Made by a program: the position numbers and the translations under genes
In this document: one piece after another, positions 1 through 6,078 of the stretch
How the letters are laid out: each line of letters starts with the position of its first letter
How positions within the stretch are numbered: position 1 is the stretch's first letter
Notes under the pieces: generated by a model
The model's database searches: none
What the model was told of the DNA's origin: nothing
Seen by the model: only the letters and a program-made list of their open reading frames with translations
Origin: Syntrophomonadaceae bacterium
GTDB lineage: Bacteria > Bacillota > Dethiobacteria > DTU022
NCBI GenBank assembly: GCA_007119335.1
Contig: SKPU01000167.1
Span: forward strand, 1 to 6,123
Reading direction: 5' to 3'
Length of the DNA: 6,123 nt

Positions 1-1124
1 CTGCTGTGGGACGATATGACGAGGCACGGACCCGGCTTAATGAGTCCATAGCTATGTTTGAGGATAATTTATCATTGCTAGATGAGCTAAACATTGACAA
101 AATTGCTTGGTACCAATACACTGTCCAGATTATGAGAGGAGCCGGAGCCTTAAGCGATCACCGTCTTGTTATCGATTTATATCACCGCTGGGAAAAGTAT
201 CATGTCAGCTGGGAAAACCAGTTTTTAGCCGGGATTGCCGCCTTTAACTTGAAACGTTTCAATCAGGCTGCTTCTTTCTTTGATATTAAAACAAAAGATG
301 GCGCTCTGGCCAAACCCATGCAGGATGCTGCCCGGCTCATGGAAACTAAGCCCATTCCCCCTTTCAGCCTAGAATACGAAATCCCCGATGCAGAGGAATA
401 TAGTAAGCGGATCAAAAACGCTCAGTCAGATTATTCATGGAAAGCTGAATTTGCCGGCCAGGGAAACTTCCGCTTATTGCTTTTAGCAGAATTGTTCGGT
501 GAAGACATCGATATCGAGCAAGCAAAATCCAGCTTAAGCTTGTTTATCCTCCATGGTGGGGACTGGGGCAGAGAGCTGGGCTTATACCTGCTGGAATCAA
601 GTTCAATTCCCCGGAAGTTAAAAAAGACTGCTGCCGCACTGCTGGTGAAACAAGGCACTTTTAAAGAAAATGAACCAATCAAACTCCTGGTTGACGGTAA
701 AGAAGAAACTTTCATGATCACTAAATTCTCCATCGATTTTGATTCTGATCCGGAACTCGACAAATTAGATGAACAAGCCCTGAGCTTAAAAGAACAGGGT
801 AAATATAACGAAGCAATTGCCCTGTTAGAGCCGCTTTATGAAAAGGGCAACTATTATTTCTTTACCTTGATCACCCTGGCCAATCTCTACCGCGAAACCC
901 AAAAGTTGGACCAGGCCCGAGATATCCTGGAAATGCTGAGCTCAGTTCTCCCCGGGGAACCGGTTATTCAAATTAACCTGGCCGGTTTATATCTGCAAAA
1001 AGGTGAATACCAGCGCTGTCTTAACAGCCTGGACGCTATTAATAAAAATCAAATGGAAGAAGAGTTTAAAACCGTAACTGATAGTATTCGCAGCTCGGCG
1101 GAAAATAAACTGGCTAACGGCTGA
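1..1124 (+). CDS. TPR-repeat protein, 5' end cut by the window edge
   Basis: Probable soluble scaffold protein built from tetratricopeptide repeats; no enzymatic motif is visible. The frame is open to the left edge. The first in-window start codon is a GTG at 6, but it falls inside a TPR-like phrase (GRYDEARTRLNESI), so the true start is almost certainly outside. Numbered from that GTG, 372 residues are seen. Clear TPR-like helix pairs lie near the C-terminus: about 251-280 (with GKYNEAIALLEPL), 285-318 (with LANLYRETQKLDQARDIL) and 321-347 (with LAGLYLQKGEYQRCLNSL). Residues about 150-245 are helical then strand-like and do not match the TPR pattern. They include a basic turn near 203-208 and a short LLVDGKEETF segment. 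No signal peptide or membrane segment is seen in this part. It lies 71 bases upstream of the small helical gene on the same strand, so co-transcription is possible. The TPR call is firm; the cellular role is unknown. Confidence 0.85.
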   Translation, partial: AVGRYDEARTRLNESIAMFEDNLSLLDELNIDKIAWYQYTVQIMRGAGALSDHRLVIDLYHRWEKYHVSWENQFLAGIAAFNLKRFNQAASFFDIKTKDGALAKPMQDAARLMETKPIPPFSLEYEIPDAEEYSKRIKNAQSDYSWKAEFAGQGNFRLLLLAELFGEDIDIEQAKSSLSLFILHGGDWGRELGLYLLESSSIPRKLKKTAAALLVKQGTFKENEPIKLLVDGKEETFMITKFSIDFDSDPELDKLDEQALSLKEQGKYNEAIALLEPLYEKGNYYFFTLITLANLYRETQKLDQARDILEMLSSVLPGEPVIQINLAGLYLQKGEYQRCLNSLDAINKNQMEEEFKTVTDSIRSSAENKLANG

Positions 1125-1167
1125 TCTTTTTTGATAGAAACCCGCTCTCCATAATCCTTCGATCACT

Positions 1168-1173
1168 TATAAT
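1168..1173 (+). promoter_or_regulatory. Possible -10 box (TATAAT) before the small gene
   Basis: A perfect TATAAT lies 22 bases before the ATG of the small gene. No convincing -35 hexamer is found 16-18 bases upstream; a TTGATA at 1132-1137 is much too far away. A start from this box would leave a leader of only about 15 bases, just enough to include the Shine-Dalgarno. It may be chance in an AT-rich spacer, with the gene read through from the TPR gene instead. Confidence 0.25.
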
Positions 1174-1180
1174 AATCATA

Positions 1181-1186
1181 GAGGAG
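1181..1186 (+). promoter_or_regulatory. Shine-Dalgarno site of the small helical gene
   Basis: GAGGAG sits nine bases before the ATG at 1196, which is near-ideal spacing. This site is the main reason to accept the 51-codon frame as a real gene rather than a chance ORF. Confidence 0.75.
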
Positions 1187-1195
1187 TTTGAAGGC

Positions 1196-1351
1196 ATGGA
1201 AAATATAGATCAAAGAATTAGCGAAGTGAAAAGAAATATCGAGGACCTCAAAAACCGCTGGCCTGCTCATTCGCCAAAAGCAGCTCTTTTTGAAGAATTG
1301 GAAGATCTGGAAGCAGAGCTGGAAAATCTCCAAAAGCAAAAAGAGTCTTAG
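1196..1351 (+). CDS. Small charged helical protein (51 aa) with RWPxHS turn
   Basis: Encodes a 51-residue, very charged protein that ends in TAG. Residues 1-20 (MENIDQRISEVKRNIEDLKN) should form one amphipathic helix. Residues 21-26 (RWPAHS) are a helix-breaking turn. Residues 29-50, rich in Glu, Leu and Lys with heptad-like leucines, should form a second helix, giving a helical hairpin or short coiled coil. There is no signal peptide or membrane segment. I recall small proteins of about 50 residues with this same Arg-Trp-Pro-x-His-Ser turn in Clostridia, sometimes mislabelled 'histidine kinase'; that is memory and was not searched. Nothing of a kinase is present here. It follows the TPR gene by 71 bases on the same strand, and its last four bases overlap the stop codon of the opposing transglutaminase gene. 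Real gene: fairly sure. Function: unknown. Confidence 0.75.
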   Translation: MENIDQRISEVKRNIEDLKNRWPAHSPKAALFEELEDLEAELENLQKQKES

Positions 1352-3543
1352 GCTGCCCCACTAGCCCGAAATTGAGGGAAAGTAATTGACAGGAACAGCT
1401 TTAACCAGCCCCGGGCGTAATCAAAAAAGCTCAGGTTTTTACGGTATGAAAGAGCTGCCCTCAAAGGGAGCACGGCCAGCTCAGGGCTGAGTGGTTTCAT
1501 CTTTTTATTTTTCCCTGCATAAAAGGAAATTTGATACTGCTCTTTCAAGGTTTCAAATTCTCGCATATATTCCGGGAATTCTATTTTGAATTGCTCCAAT
1601 ACCGATCCCGGGGTTTCCCCGGGCCCAGGCAGGTGCTTAAAAGCAGTCCTAACTTTGATTAGACGGTAGTATAATATTTCGGGATGACCAGACCGGGATA
1701 ATTTAAAAAACGCCCGGGAAAGAAATCCGGCTAAAAGCAAACCGGCAGCTAACAGGACACTTAAATAAAGATTGACTGCCCCGGTACCTCCTGCAGGCAG
1801 CTCATCATCCTCCATCGCTGCAGCTGCTGTCACCTCATTCCCATCGTCTTCCCGGTCTTCACCGTTGGAATCTGCGGGAATCCGGTACGGGCTCGTGGGT
1901 TCAAAAGCCACCCATCCATAACCCTGCAGGAAAGTTTCCACCCAGGCATGAGCATTACTTCTTCTGACTTCCATGCTCCGAGGAGTTTGCTGCATAACCG
2001 GATCTTCAGGATGGGAGTGCATGTAATCGTCCAGGATATAGAGATCAGCCCGGTAACCCTCTACATACCGGGCCGGTATATCGTTTAACCTGAGCAAAAT
2101 AACCATCGCCGAAGCATAGTAGGTACAGTACCCTTCCTGCTGCTCGAACAAGAAATGATCTACAAAGTCATCTCCGGGAGGCAGGTTGGGGGTCTCCCTG
2201 CTGTATGGAAACTGTCTCAAGTAGTCCCTGATTAGGTTTGCTTTCTCAAATTCTTCGTCGGCATCGGCGACAATTTCACGGGCCAGTTCTTCTACCCGCG
2301 CTGGCAGTTCGTCGGGCACCTGCAAGAAAGCGAGCAGCTGATCTGGATCTTTTTCCAGTTCAGATTTTGGTTCTATCCTTTGCAGATCAAGATCGGTGAT
2401 TTCTTTGCCGGACAAAATATAGTCACCTTTAAAATCAGAGTGTAGAGCTTTTGTGTTACCAAAAGAGTCCACCTGGTAGTCCCGGTTTTCCTGATCATCA
2501 TTCCCGTTGTATTCAACTATTGCCAACTCGGTGGAGGGGAAAAGCCCAAAAAGGTCTTCTTCCGGTTCCAGATAAGAAACCTGCACTTTTAAGCTTCTGT
2601 CATAATTATGCACGTAGCTAAAAGCAGCATCGAGATCATCTAAAGGCTCTGCTTCTTTTTTTTCCCAGGAGGACCCGGTATAATAGTCCCTGGCCTGCCC
2701 GCGCAGATAAAGGGAGGAGGGCAGGGAACCTTCCAACAACTCTATTTCTAAAACAGTTTCAGCAGATCCGGTCAGGCTTCCTCCCAGTTCTCCCCCGGGA
2801 GAGTAGCCAGTTATTCTCTCAGGACTAGATAATGGAATAACATCCCCTTCTTCGCCGGGCTCAAGGCGTTCGGCATTGTAACGATTGTTAAATAGATTTA
2901 AACCTCCTTCTACCTCCAAAGGTTCTAAATCCCAGGGCAGTATTAAAACACCAAGAGCGGATATCAACCCCAGGGACATAATCCCCGCTTTATACCAGAC
3001 TCTATCTAATTTACTATGCTTCCTGATATATAAAAAAGAAGCTGCAGGAAAAGCAAGCATTAAAAATAATAACAAGCCCAGTTCGGCATCCGGGAAACGG
3101 TGGATCCAGAGGGAGGCGTAGATTATAACCCCCAGGACAATCAACGGGATAATGTTCCCTCCCCGGGATATCAAGGAAAACTGGAGGCTTACCATCAAAA
3201 AAACTGAAGTTGAACTGAATATCCAAACCAGGCTGGGCCCTGCGTTATTGGGGTTACGGATCCATGCCCAGAATTCTGCCGACAACGTCACAGCAAAGTC
3301 AAGCAGCCTATCCCCGATCGGATCAAACCCGAGAGCCAACAAACCCGCAGCAACCACTATAAAGAGCAGCGAGAAGCCAATAATTTTTGGCCGGGCTACC
3401 AGAAAAATCGCCAAAATTCCTGCCGCCACCCATACTATCCAGTGCGGTCTATGTTCCGTATGGCTGGTTACAGAAAGCATGATTAGCACTGCCATAAATA
3501 TCAGCAGCCAAACCTCTAATCTGTATATCTTTTTTAGATCCAT
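1348..3543 (-). CDS. TgpA-like membrane transglutaminase-domain protein
   Basis: A 731-residue integral membrane protein with an extracytoplasmic transglutaminase (papain-like) domain. About seven hydrophobic helices lie near 11-27, 34-50, 54-72, 104-122, 130-147, 154-173 and 185-203, as in the TgpA N-terminal domain (DUF3488). With a basic N-terminus inside, seven crossings put residues 204-588 outside. The core has Cys473 in EGYCTYYASAMV, His532 in SNAHAWVE, and Glu548 in GYGWVAFEPT where the family triad usually has Asp. An acidic, low-complexity linker (about 556-582) leads to a last helix at 590-611 and a cytoplasmic tail resembling DUF4129, with a PGETPGSVL phrase near 641-649. The start is an ATG preceded by AGGTGG with a seven-base gap; it overlaps the end of the DUF58 gene by 10 bases. 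Last gene of the operon. Family members are probable peptide-bond hydrolases or cross-linkers; the substrate is unknown. Confidence 0.9.
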   Translation of the reverse strand: MDLKKIYRLEVWLLIFMAVLIMLSVTSHTEHRPHWIVWVAAGILAIFLVARPKIIGFSLLFIVVAAGLLALGFDPIGDRLLDFAVTLSAEFWAWIRNPNNAGPSLVWIFSSTSVFLMVSLQFSLISRGGNIIPLIVLGVIIYASLWIHRFPDAELGLLLFLMLAFPAASFLYIRKHSKLDRVWYKAGIMSLGLISALGVLILPWDLEPLEVEGGLNLFNNRYNAERLEPGEEGDVIPLSSPERITGYSPGGELGGSLTGSAETVLEIELLEGSLPSSLYLRGQARDYYTGSSWEKKEAEPLDDLDAAFSYVHNYDRSLKVQVSYLEPEEDLFGLFPSTELAIVEYNGNDDQENRDYQVDSFGNTKALHSDFKGDYILSGKEITDLDLQRIEPKSELEKDPDQLLAFLQVPDELPARVEELAREIVADADEEFEKANLIRDYLRQFPYSRETPNLPPGDDFVDHFLFEQQEGYCTYYASAMVILLRLNDIPARYVEGYRADLYILDDYMHSHPEDPVMQQTPRSMEVRRSNAHAWVETFLQGYGWVAFEPTSPYRIPADSNGEDREDDGNEVTAAAAMEDDELPAGGTGAVNLYLSVLLAAGLLLAGFLSRAFFKLSRSGHPEILYYRLIKVRTAFKHLPGPGETPGSVLEQFKIEFPEYMREFETLKEQYQISFYAGKNKKMKPLSPELAVLPLRAALSYRKNLSFFDYARGWLKLFLSITFPQFRASGAA
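1607..1623. repeat. Perfect GC-only hairpin inside the transglutaminase gene
   Basis: CCCGGGG, three T, then CCCCGGG form a perfect seven-pair G/C stem with a three-base loop. On the minus-strand mRNA it encodes part of the Gly-Pro-Gly-Glu-Thr-Pro-Gly phrase in the C-terminal tail. No T-run follows on either strand, so it is not an intrinsic terminator. It may simply reflect codon choice for Pro and Gly. Confidence 0.6.
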
Positions 3544-4763
3544 GATGTTTCCACCTGCCTTACAGATACCCGGTTATTCCGTAGAACAAGCTGCCAGATG
3601 TAAAACTGGGAAAATATTGAGTCGTATTCTACAGAGATTTGTTGATCGGTAGTAATAAGAGAAAGTTTCTTCCCGTATTTTTTAAAATTAGCAAGGTTCT
3701 TAAGATATGAGTGATCCAGATTGGGCATAACCCATAAGAGCTTGTCGTTTGCAGCTCCTCGTTTATAAAAAGATTTTTCCAGTAAAGTCTCCCCGCAGCC
3801 TGACTGTAATTCGGTAAAAAGCTTTCTAATTAAATAAAGCTGTCTTTTTCCCCTGGCCGGAGTAAGGTAGCGCTCTTTGCCGTCATAAGTAGCCAGTCCT
3901 ACCTGGAAGCCATTAACCAGCAGGTGGGTTAACAGGGAGAACACCTTTTCCAACGACAGGTCCTGATCAGCTGTAGAATCATAATACTGCTGGGAAAATT
4001 CAAGACAAACCACTACTTTCGACTGGCTTGTTGTGTCAGGGCGCTTAACATATATTTCATTCTGCCTGGCAGAAACCTTCCAGTTAATAATTTTATAAGG
4101 ATCTCCCGGCACAAAAGGCCTCAGGTCATAGCTTCCCGTGTAATCAAGCTGATTGAAAGGGTTATTGAAAACAGTTCTTCTCGCTCCATGCGGTTCAACA
4201 CTTTCAATATGGTATCTGCCGGAAAAAGCGATTACCCTTGGATAAACAACGAATTCTTTGCTGCCGGGATAGTTTTTCTCTACTGCCAGAGTCCCGAAAA
4301 GGGTCTGCAGCCTTAACCTGAAAGGGCCGATAAAGTGGTAGCCACGCTTGGTGCATTTAATCTTACAGTGCATTCTCCATGAACCCAGGGGATAATTATC
4401 ATCGAACTCCATTTTTTTATCCAGCTTTTGTTCAGGGTTGTAAAAGAGACTTTCATCTCTGTAACCATCGATATAAAGCTCACTGTGCGGAAGCGGCAGC
4501 AAAGAATCGTTGAGCACCCTTAACTCTAATTCTACATAACCGTTTCTGATCGTTTCTACAGGCTTTATATTCAAGGAAAATTCCAGATCTTTACTTAACA
4601 TCAACAGCCAGGCCATGGAACCAAAAGCCAGCATCAGGAAGAACCAGAAAGCAATCCAAACAATAGAAATCCCGCTAAACAAAGCTAAACCGAAAAGAAC
4701 CAGTAACATGACCCAGTAATGCTTGTTAGGAAATTTGATCTTCGCTGCTCCCCGGTTAATCAT
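3534..4763 (-). CDS. DUF58 family membrane-anchored protein with vWA-like fold
   Basis: A 409-residue protein of the DUF58 family, thought to be a partner of MoxR ATPases. Two hydrophobic helices (about 16-31 and 33-55) form an N-terminal hairpin with basic residues before it, leaving the rest in the cytoplasm. A beta-rich stretch follows (about 60-180), including the family-type KRGYHFIGPFRLR near 139-151. The hallmark lies at 212-233: YDLRPFVPGD, then INWKVSAR. A vWA-like half starts at about 249 with VVVCLEFS, where the usual metal-site Asp-x-Ser-x-Ser reads Glu-x-Ser-x-Gln, so metal binding is doubtful. The ATG overlaps the MoxR stop codon as ATGA, with AGGTG just upstream inside the MoxR gene, which indicates translational coupling. 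The 3' end overlaps the transglutaminase start by 10 bases. The family call is firm; the molecular role is inferred. Confidence 0.93.
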   Translation of the reverse strand: MINRGAAKIKFPNKHYWVMLLVLFGLALFSGISIVWIAFWFFLMLAFGSMAWLLMLSKDLEFSLNIKPVETIRNGYVELELRVLNDSLLPLPHSELYIDGYRDESLFYNPEQKLDKKMEFDDNYPLGSWRMHCKIKCTKRGYHFIGPFRLRLQTLFGTLAVEKNYPGSKEFVVYPRVIAFSGRYHIESVEPHGARRTVFNNPFNQLDYTGSYDLRPFVPGDPYKIINWKVSARQNEIYVKRPDTTSQSKVVVCLEFSQQYYDSTADQDLSLEKVFSLLTHLLVNGFQVGLATYDGKERYLTPARGKRQLYLIRKLFTELQSGCGETLLEKSFYKRGAANDKLLWVMPNLDHSYLKNLANFKKYGKKLSLITTDQQISVEYDSIFSQFYIWQLVLRNNRVSVRQVETSWI

Positions 4764-5710
4764 CTCTCACCTGTATTGCCGGGGACGCGCACCCGGGCAA
4801 GGATCTCGTCTAAAATAACTTTGGCATTTTCTTCTTCAAAAAATACAGCCTGATTTAATATCACCCGATGCCCATAAACAGGGAAAAATAGTTCCTGGAT
4901 ATCTTCGGGCAATACGTAATCCCTGTTTTGGGCGTATGCCCTGGCCCTGGCGCACCTGACTAAATGTAAATTTCCCCGGGGGCTGACCCCAAGCGCAATT
5001 TTTTCATGCTCCCTGGTTGCCGCAGACAACCTGGTCACGTAATCCAATAAACTGTCGTCTACATGAACCTGCCCGGCTTCTTTTCGGATAGCAGACAGTT
5101 CAGCCGGATCTATAACCTGCTCCACCCGGTCAAGAGGATTGTCCTGGGATATGTTTCTTAGCAATTTAATTTCGCTGTCCGGTGGTGGATATCCAAGAGA
5201 AAGGCGCATCGTAAAGCGATCAAGCTGGGACTCGGGCAGCGGAAATGTTCCTTCGTATTCATGGGGGTTTTGCGTCGCTATGACCAGGAAAGTTTCGTCC
5301 AATTCAAAGGTGATACCGTCAACAGTAACCTGTTTCTCCTGCATCGCTTCCAGCAGGGCGGATTGAGTTTTAGGTGAGGTGCGGTTAATTTCATCAGCTA
5401 AAAGGACCTGAGTAAACACCGGGCCTTTTTGAAAATTCCACTCCCCGCTTTGATGATTATAGACCGATACTCCGCTGATATCTGTAGGCAGCAAGTCGGG
5501 AGTACACTGGATGCGCTTGAAAACACAACCCGTGGCTTTGGCCAGAGCTTTTACCAGGGTTGTTTTTCCTACTCCCGGAACATCTTCAAAAAGAATATGA
5601 CCACCCGCAGACAGTCCGGTAACCAGCTGCTTTATGATCTCTTCTTTACCCAGGATTGCCCGGGAAAGAGTGTCTACCAGTTGGATGAGTTTGCGGGGTC
5701 CGCTAACCAT
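4760..5710 (-). CDS. MoxR-family AAA+ ATPase
   Basis: A 316-residue cytoplasmic AAA+ ATPase of the MoxR type, which forms rings and remodels or activates partner proteins. All core elements are present: Walker A at 43-50 (DVPGVGKT), Walker B at 102-109 (VLLADEIN), sensor 1 Asn148 in ATQNP, an arginine-finger Arg165 in ESQLDRF, and sensor 2 Arg245 in GVSPRGNLHL, followed by a C-terminal helical lid to about 305. The length is normal and no key residue is missing. The ATG at 5708-5710 follows a purine-rich AGGGAGGGG, and the family's opening phrase (ILGKEEIIKQL, 19-29) begins at the expected depth, supporting this start. It is the first gene of a three-gene operon; its stop overlaps the DUF58 start by four bases. 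Its likely partner is therefore the DUF58 protein. The family is certain; the client is inferred from gene order. Confidence 0.97.
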   Translation of the reverse strand: MVSGPRKLIQLVDTLSRAILGKEEIIKQLVTGLSAGGHILFEDVPGVGKTTLVKALAKATGCVFKRIQCTPDLLPTDISGVSVYNHQSGEWNFQKGPVFTQVLLADEINRTSPKTQSALLEAMQEKQVTVDGITFELDETFLVIATQNPHEYEGTFPLPESQLDRFTMRLSLGYPPPDSEIKLLRNISQDNPLDRVEQVIDPAELSAIRKEAGQVHVDDSLLDYVTRLSAATREHEKIALGVSPRGNLHLVRCARARAYAQNRDYVLPEDIQELFFPVYGHRVILNQAVFFEEENAKVILDEILARVRVPGNTGER

Positions 5711-5712
5711 AA

Positions 5713-5721
5713 CCCCTCCCT
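5713..5721 (-). promoter_or_regulatory. Shine-Dalgarno site of the MoxR gene
   Basis: Read on the minus strand this is AGGGAGGGG, two bases before the ATG (the GGAGG core is four bases away). The spacing is short but the complementarity is strong. It fixes the MoxR start. Confidence 0.65.
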
Positions 5722-5794
5722 GTATTGAATTATTAAGCTTCCTGATTCATGGATGTTGTCCGGGCTATAATCACCCTATCACAATCATTCTTAA

Positions 5795-5816
5795 TTTACT
5801 ATACTATTGTAGTAAA
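5795..5816. repeat. Palindrome (TTTACTA / TAGTAAA), possible operator
   Basis: Perfect seven-base inverted arms TTTACTA (5795-5801) and TAGTAAA (5810-5816) surround an eight-base centre that itself partly pairs. It covers the candidate -10 of the minus-strand promoter, where a repressor dimer could bind. The regulator is not identified. Confidence 0.45.
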
Positions 5817-5829
5817 ACCATTGTAGCAA
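5801..5829 (-). promoter_or_regulatory. Candidate sigma-A promoter of the MoxR operon
   Basis: On the minus strand, TTGCTA (5824-5829) and TAGTAT (5801-5806) are separated by exactly 17 bases; each matches the vegetative consensus at four of six positions. Transcription would start near 5794, giving a leader of about 84 bases before the MoxR ATG. An alternative -10, TATAGT (5798-5803), is closer to consensus but sits 20 bases from that -35. No better promoter was seen between here and the gene. Confidence 0.4.
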
Positions 5830-5833
5830 AACC
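5806..5833. repeat. Two adjacent 14-base direct repeats
   Basis: ATTGTAGTAAAACC (5806-5819) is followed immediately by ATTGTAGCAAAACC (5820-5833), differing at one base. The pair covers the spacer and -35 of the candidate operon promoter and shares the TAGTAAA arm of the palindrome. It could be a double protein-binding site or a local tandem duplication. Confidence 0.6.
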
Positions 5834-6033
5834 AGTCTGTAAAATAAAGGTGACCGCGATTACTCATATATAATCTTGGCCGGCATCGTTTGCAATGCTA
5901 AGGAGGAATTGTCGGAATTAGCGAGGCAAAGTCCCTTTATTCTTCGTCCTCCAAATGAACAACCACTACTTTATGATTACCTCATCATTGACTTATTCAG
6001 CCTCACTACCCTGCCGGGCAATTGGTAAAAATT

Positions 6034-6062
6034 TAGCGGTAATAGACTCTTGACCACCGCTA
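6034..6062 (-). terminator. Inverted repeat: weak terminator of an unseen minus-strand gene, or an operator
   Basis: TAGCGGT (6034-6040) and ACCGCTA (6056-6062) are perfect inverted arms around 15 bases. Read on the minus strand the stem is followed by AATTTTT, as in a weak intrinsic terminator. Two minus-strand frames entering from the right edge stop at 6094-6096 and 6060-6062, so a gene ending just upstream is possible. The same arms also flank the -35 of the plus-strand promoter candidate, so an operator is an equal alternative. Confidence 0.35.
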
Positions 6063-6078
6063 TAGCATATTATAAAAT
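6050..6078 (+). promoter_or_regulatory. Candidate plus-strand promoter facing out of the window
   Basis: TTGACC (6050-6055) and TAAAAT (6073-6078) each match the sigma-A consensus at five of six positions, with an exact 17-base spacer. Transcription would start near 6085 and run off the right edge. No plus-strand gene start is seen in the remaining bases, so any target lies outside the window. Confidence 0.45.

Noticed and set aside
431..763. Minus-strand open frame of 110 codons inside the TPR gene
   Set aside because: It lies wholly antisense to a protein with clear TPR repeats, is Ser-rich and low in character, and has no recognisable motif.
1121..1133. TTTTTT run just after the TPR stop codon as an intrinsic terminator
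   Set aside because: The only upstream pairing found is CAGC with GCTG around a loop of about 25 bases, too weak to count as a terminator hairpin.
1338..1370. Terminator for the transglutaminase operon: GGCT/AGCC stem then TTTTT on the minus strand
   Set aside because: The stem has only four pairs and the T-run starts about eight bases after it, so it does not fit an intrinsic terminator.
3152..3652. Plus-strand open frame of 166 codons across the transglutaminase/DUF58 junction
   Set aside because: It is antisense to the membrane helices of a well-supported gene and to the DUF58 tail; its product shows no domain-like pattern.
5429..5873. Plus-strand open frames opposite and upstream of the MoxR gene
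   Set aside because: They are largely antisense to the Walker A region of a certain gene, and their products look random.
5846..5960. T-box-like wording: AAAGGTGACCGCG followed by GTCCC and CGTCC motifs on the plus strand
   Set aside because: The core resembles the T-box GGTGG-ACCGCG motif but lacks bases. There is no stem I region, since upstream is the MoxR promoter on the other strand, no antiterminator/terminator pair with a T-run, and no gene directly after it.
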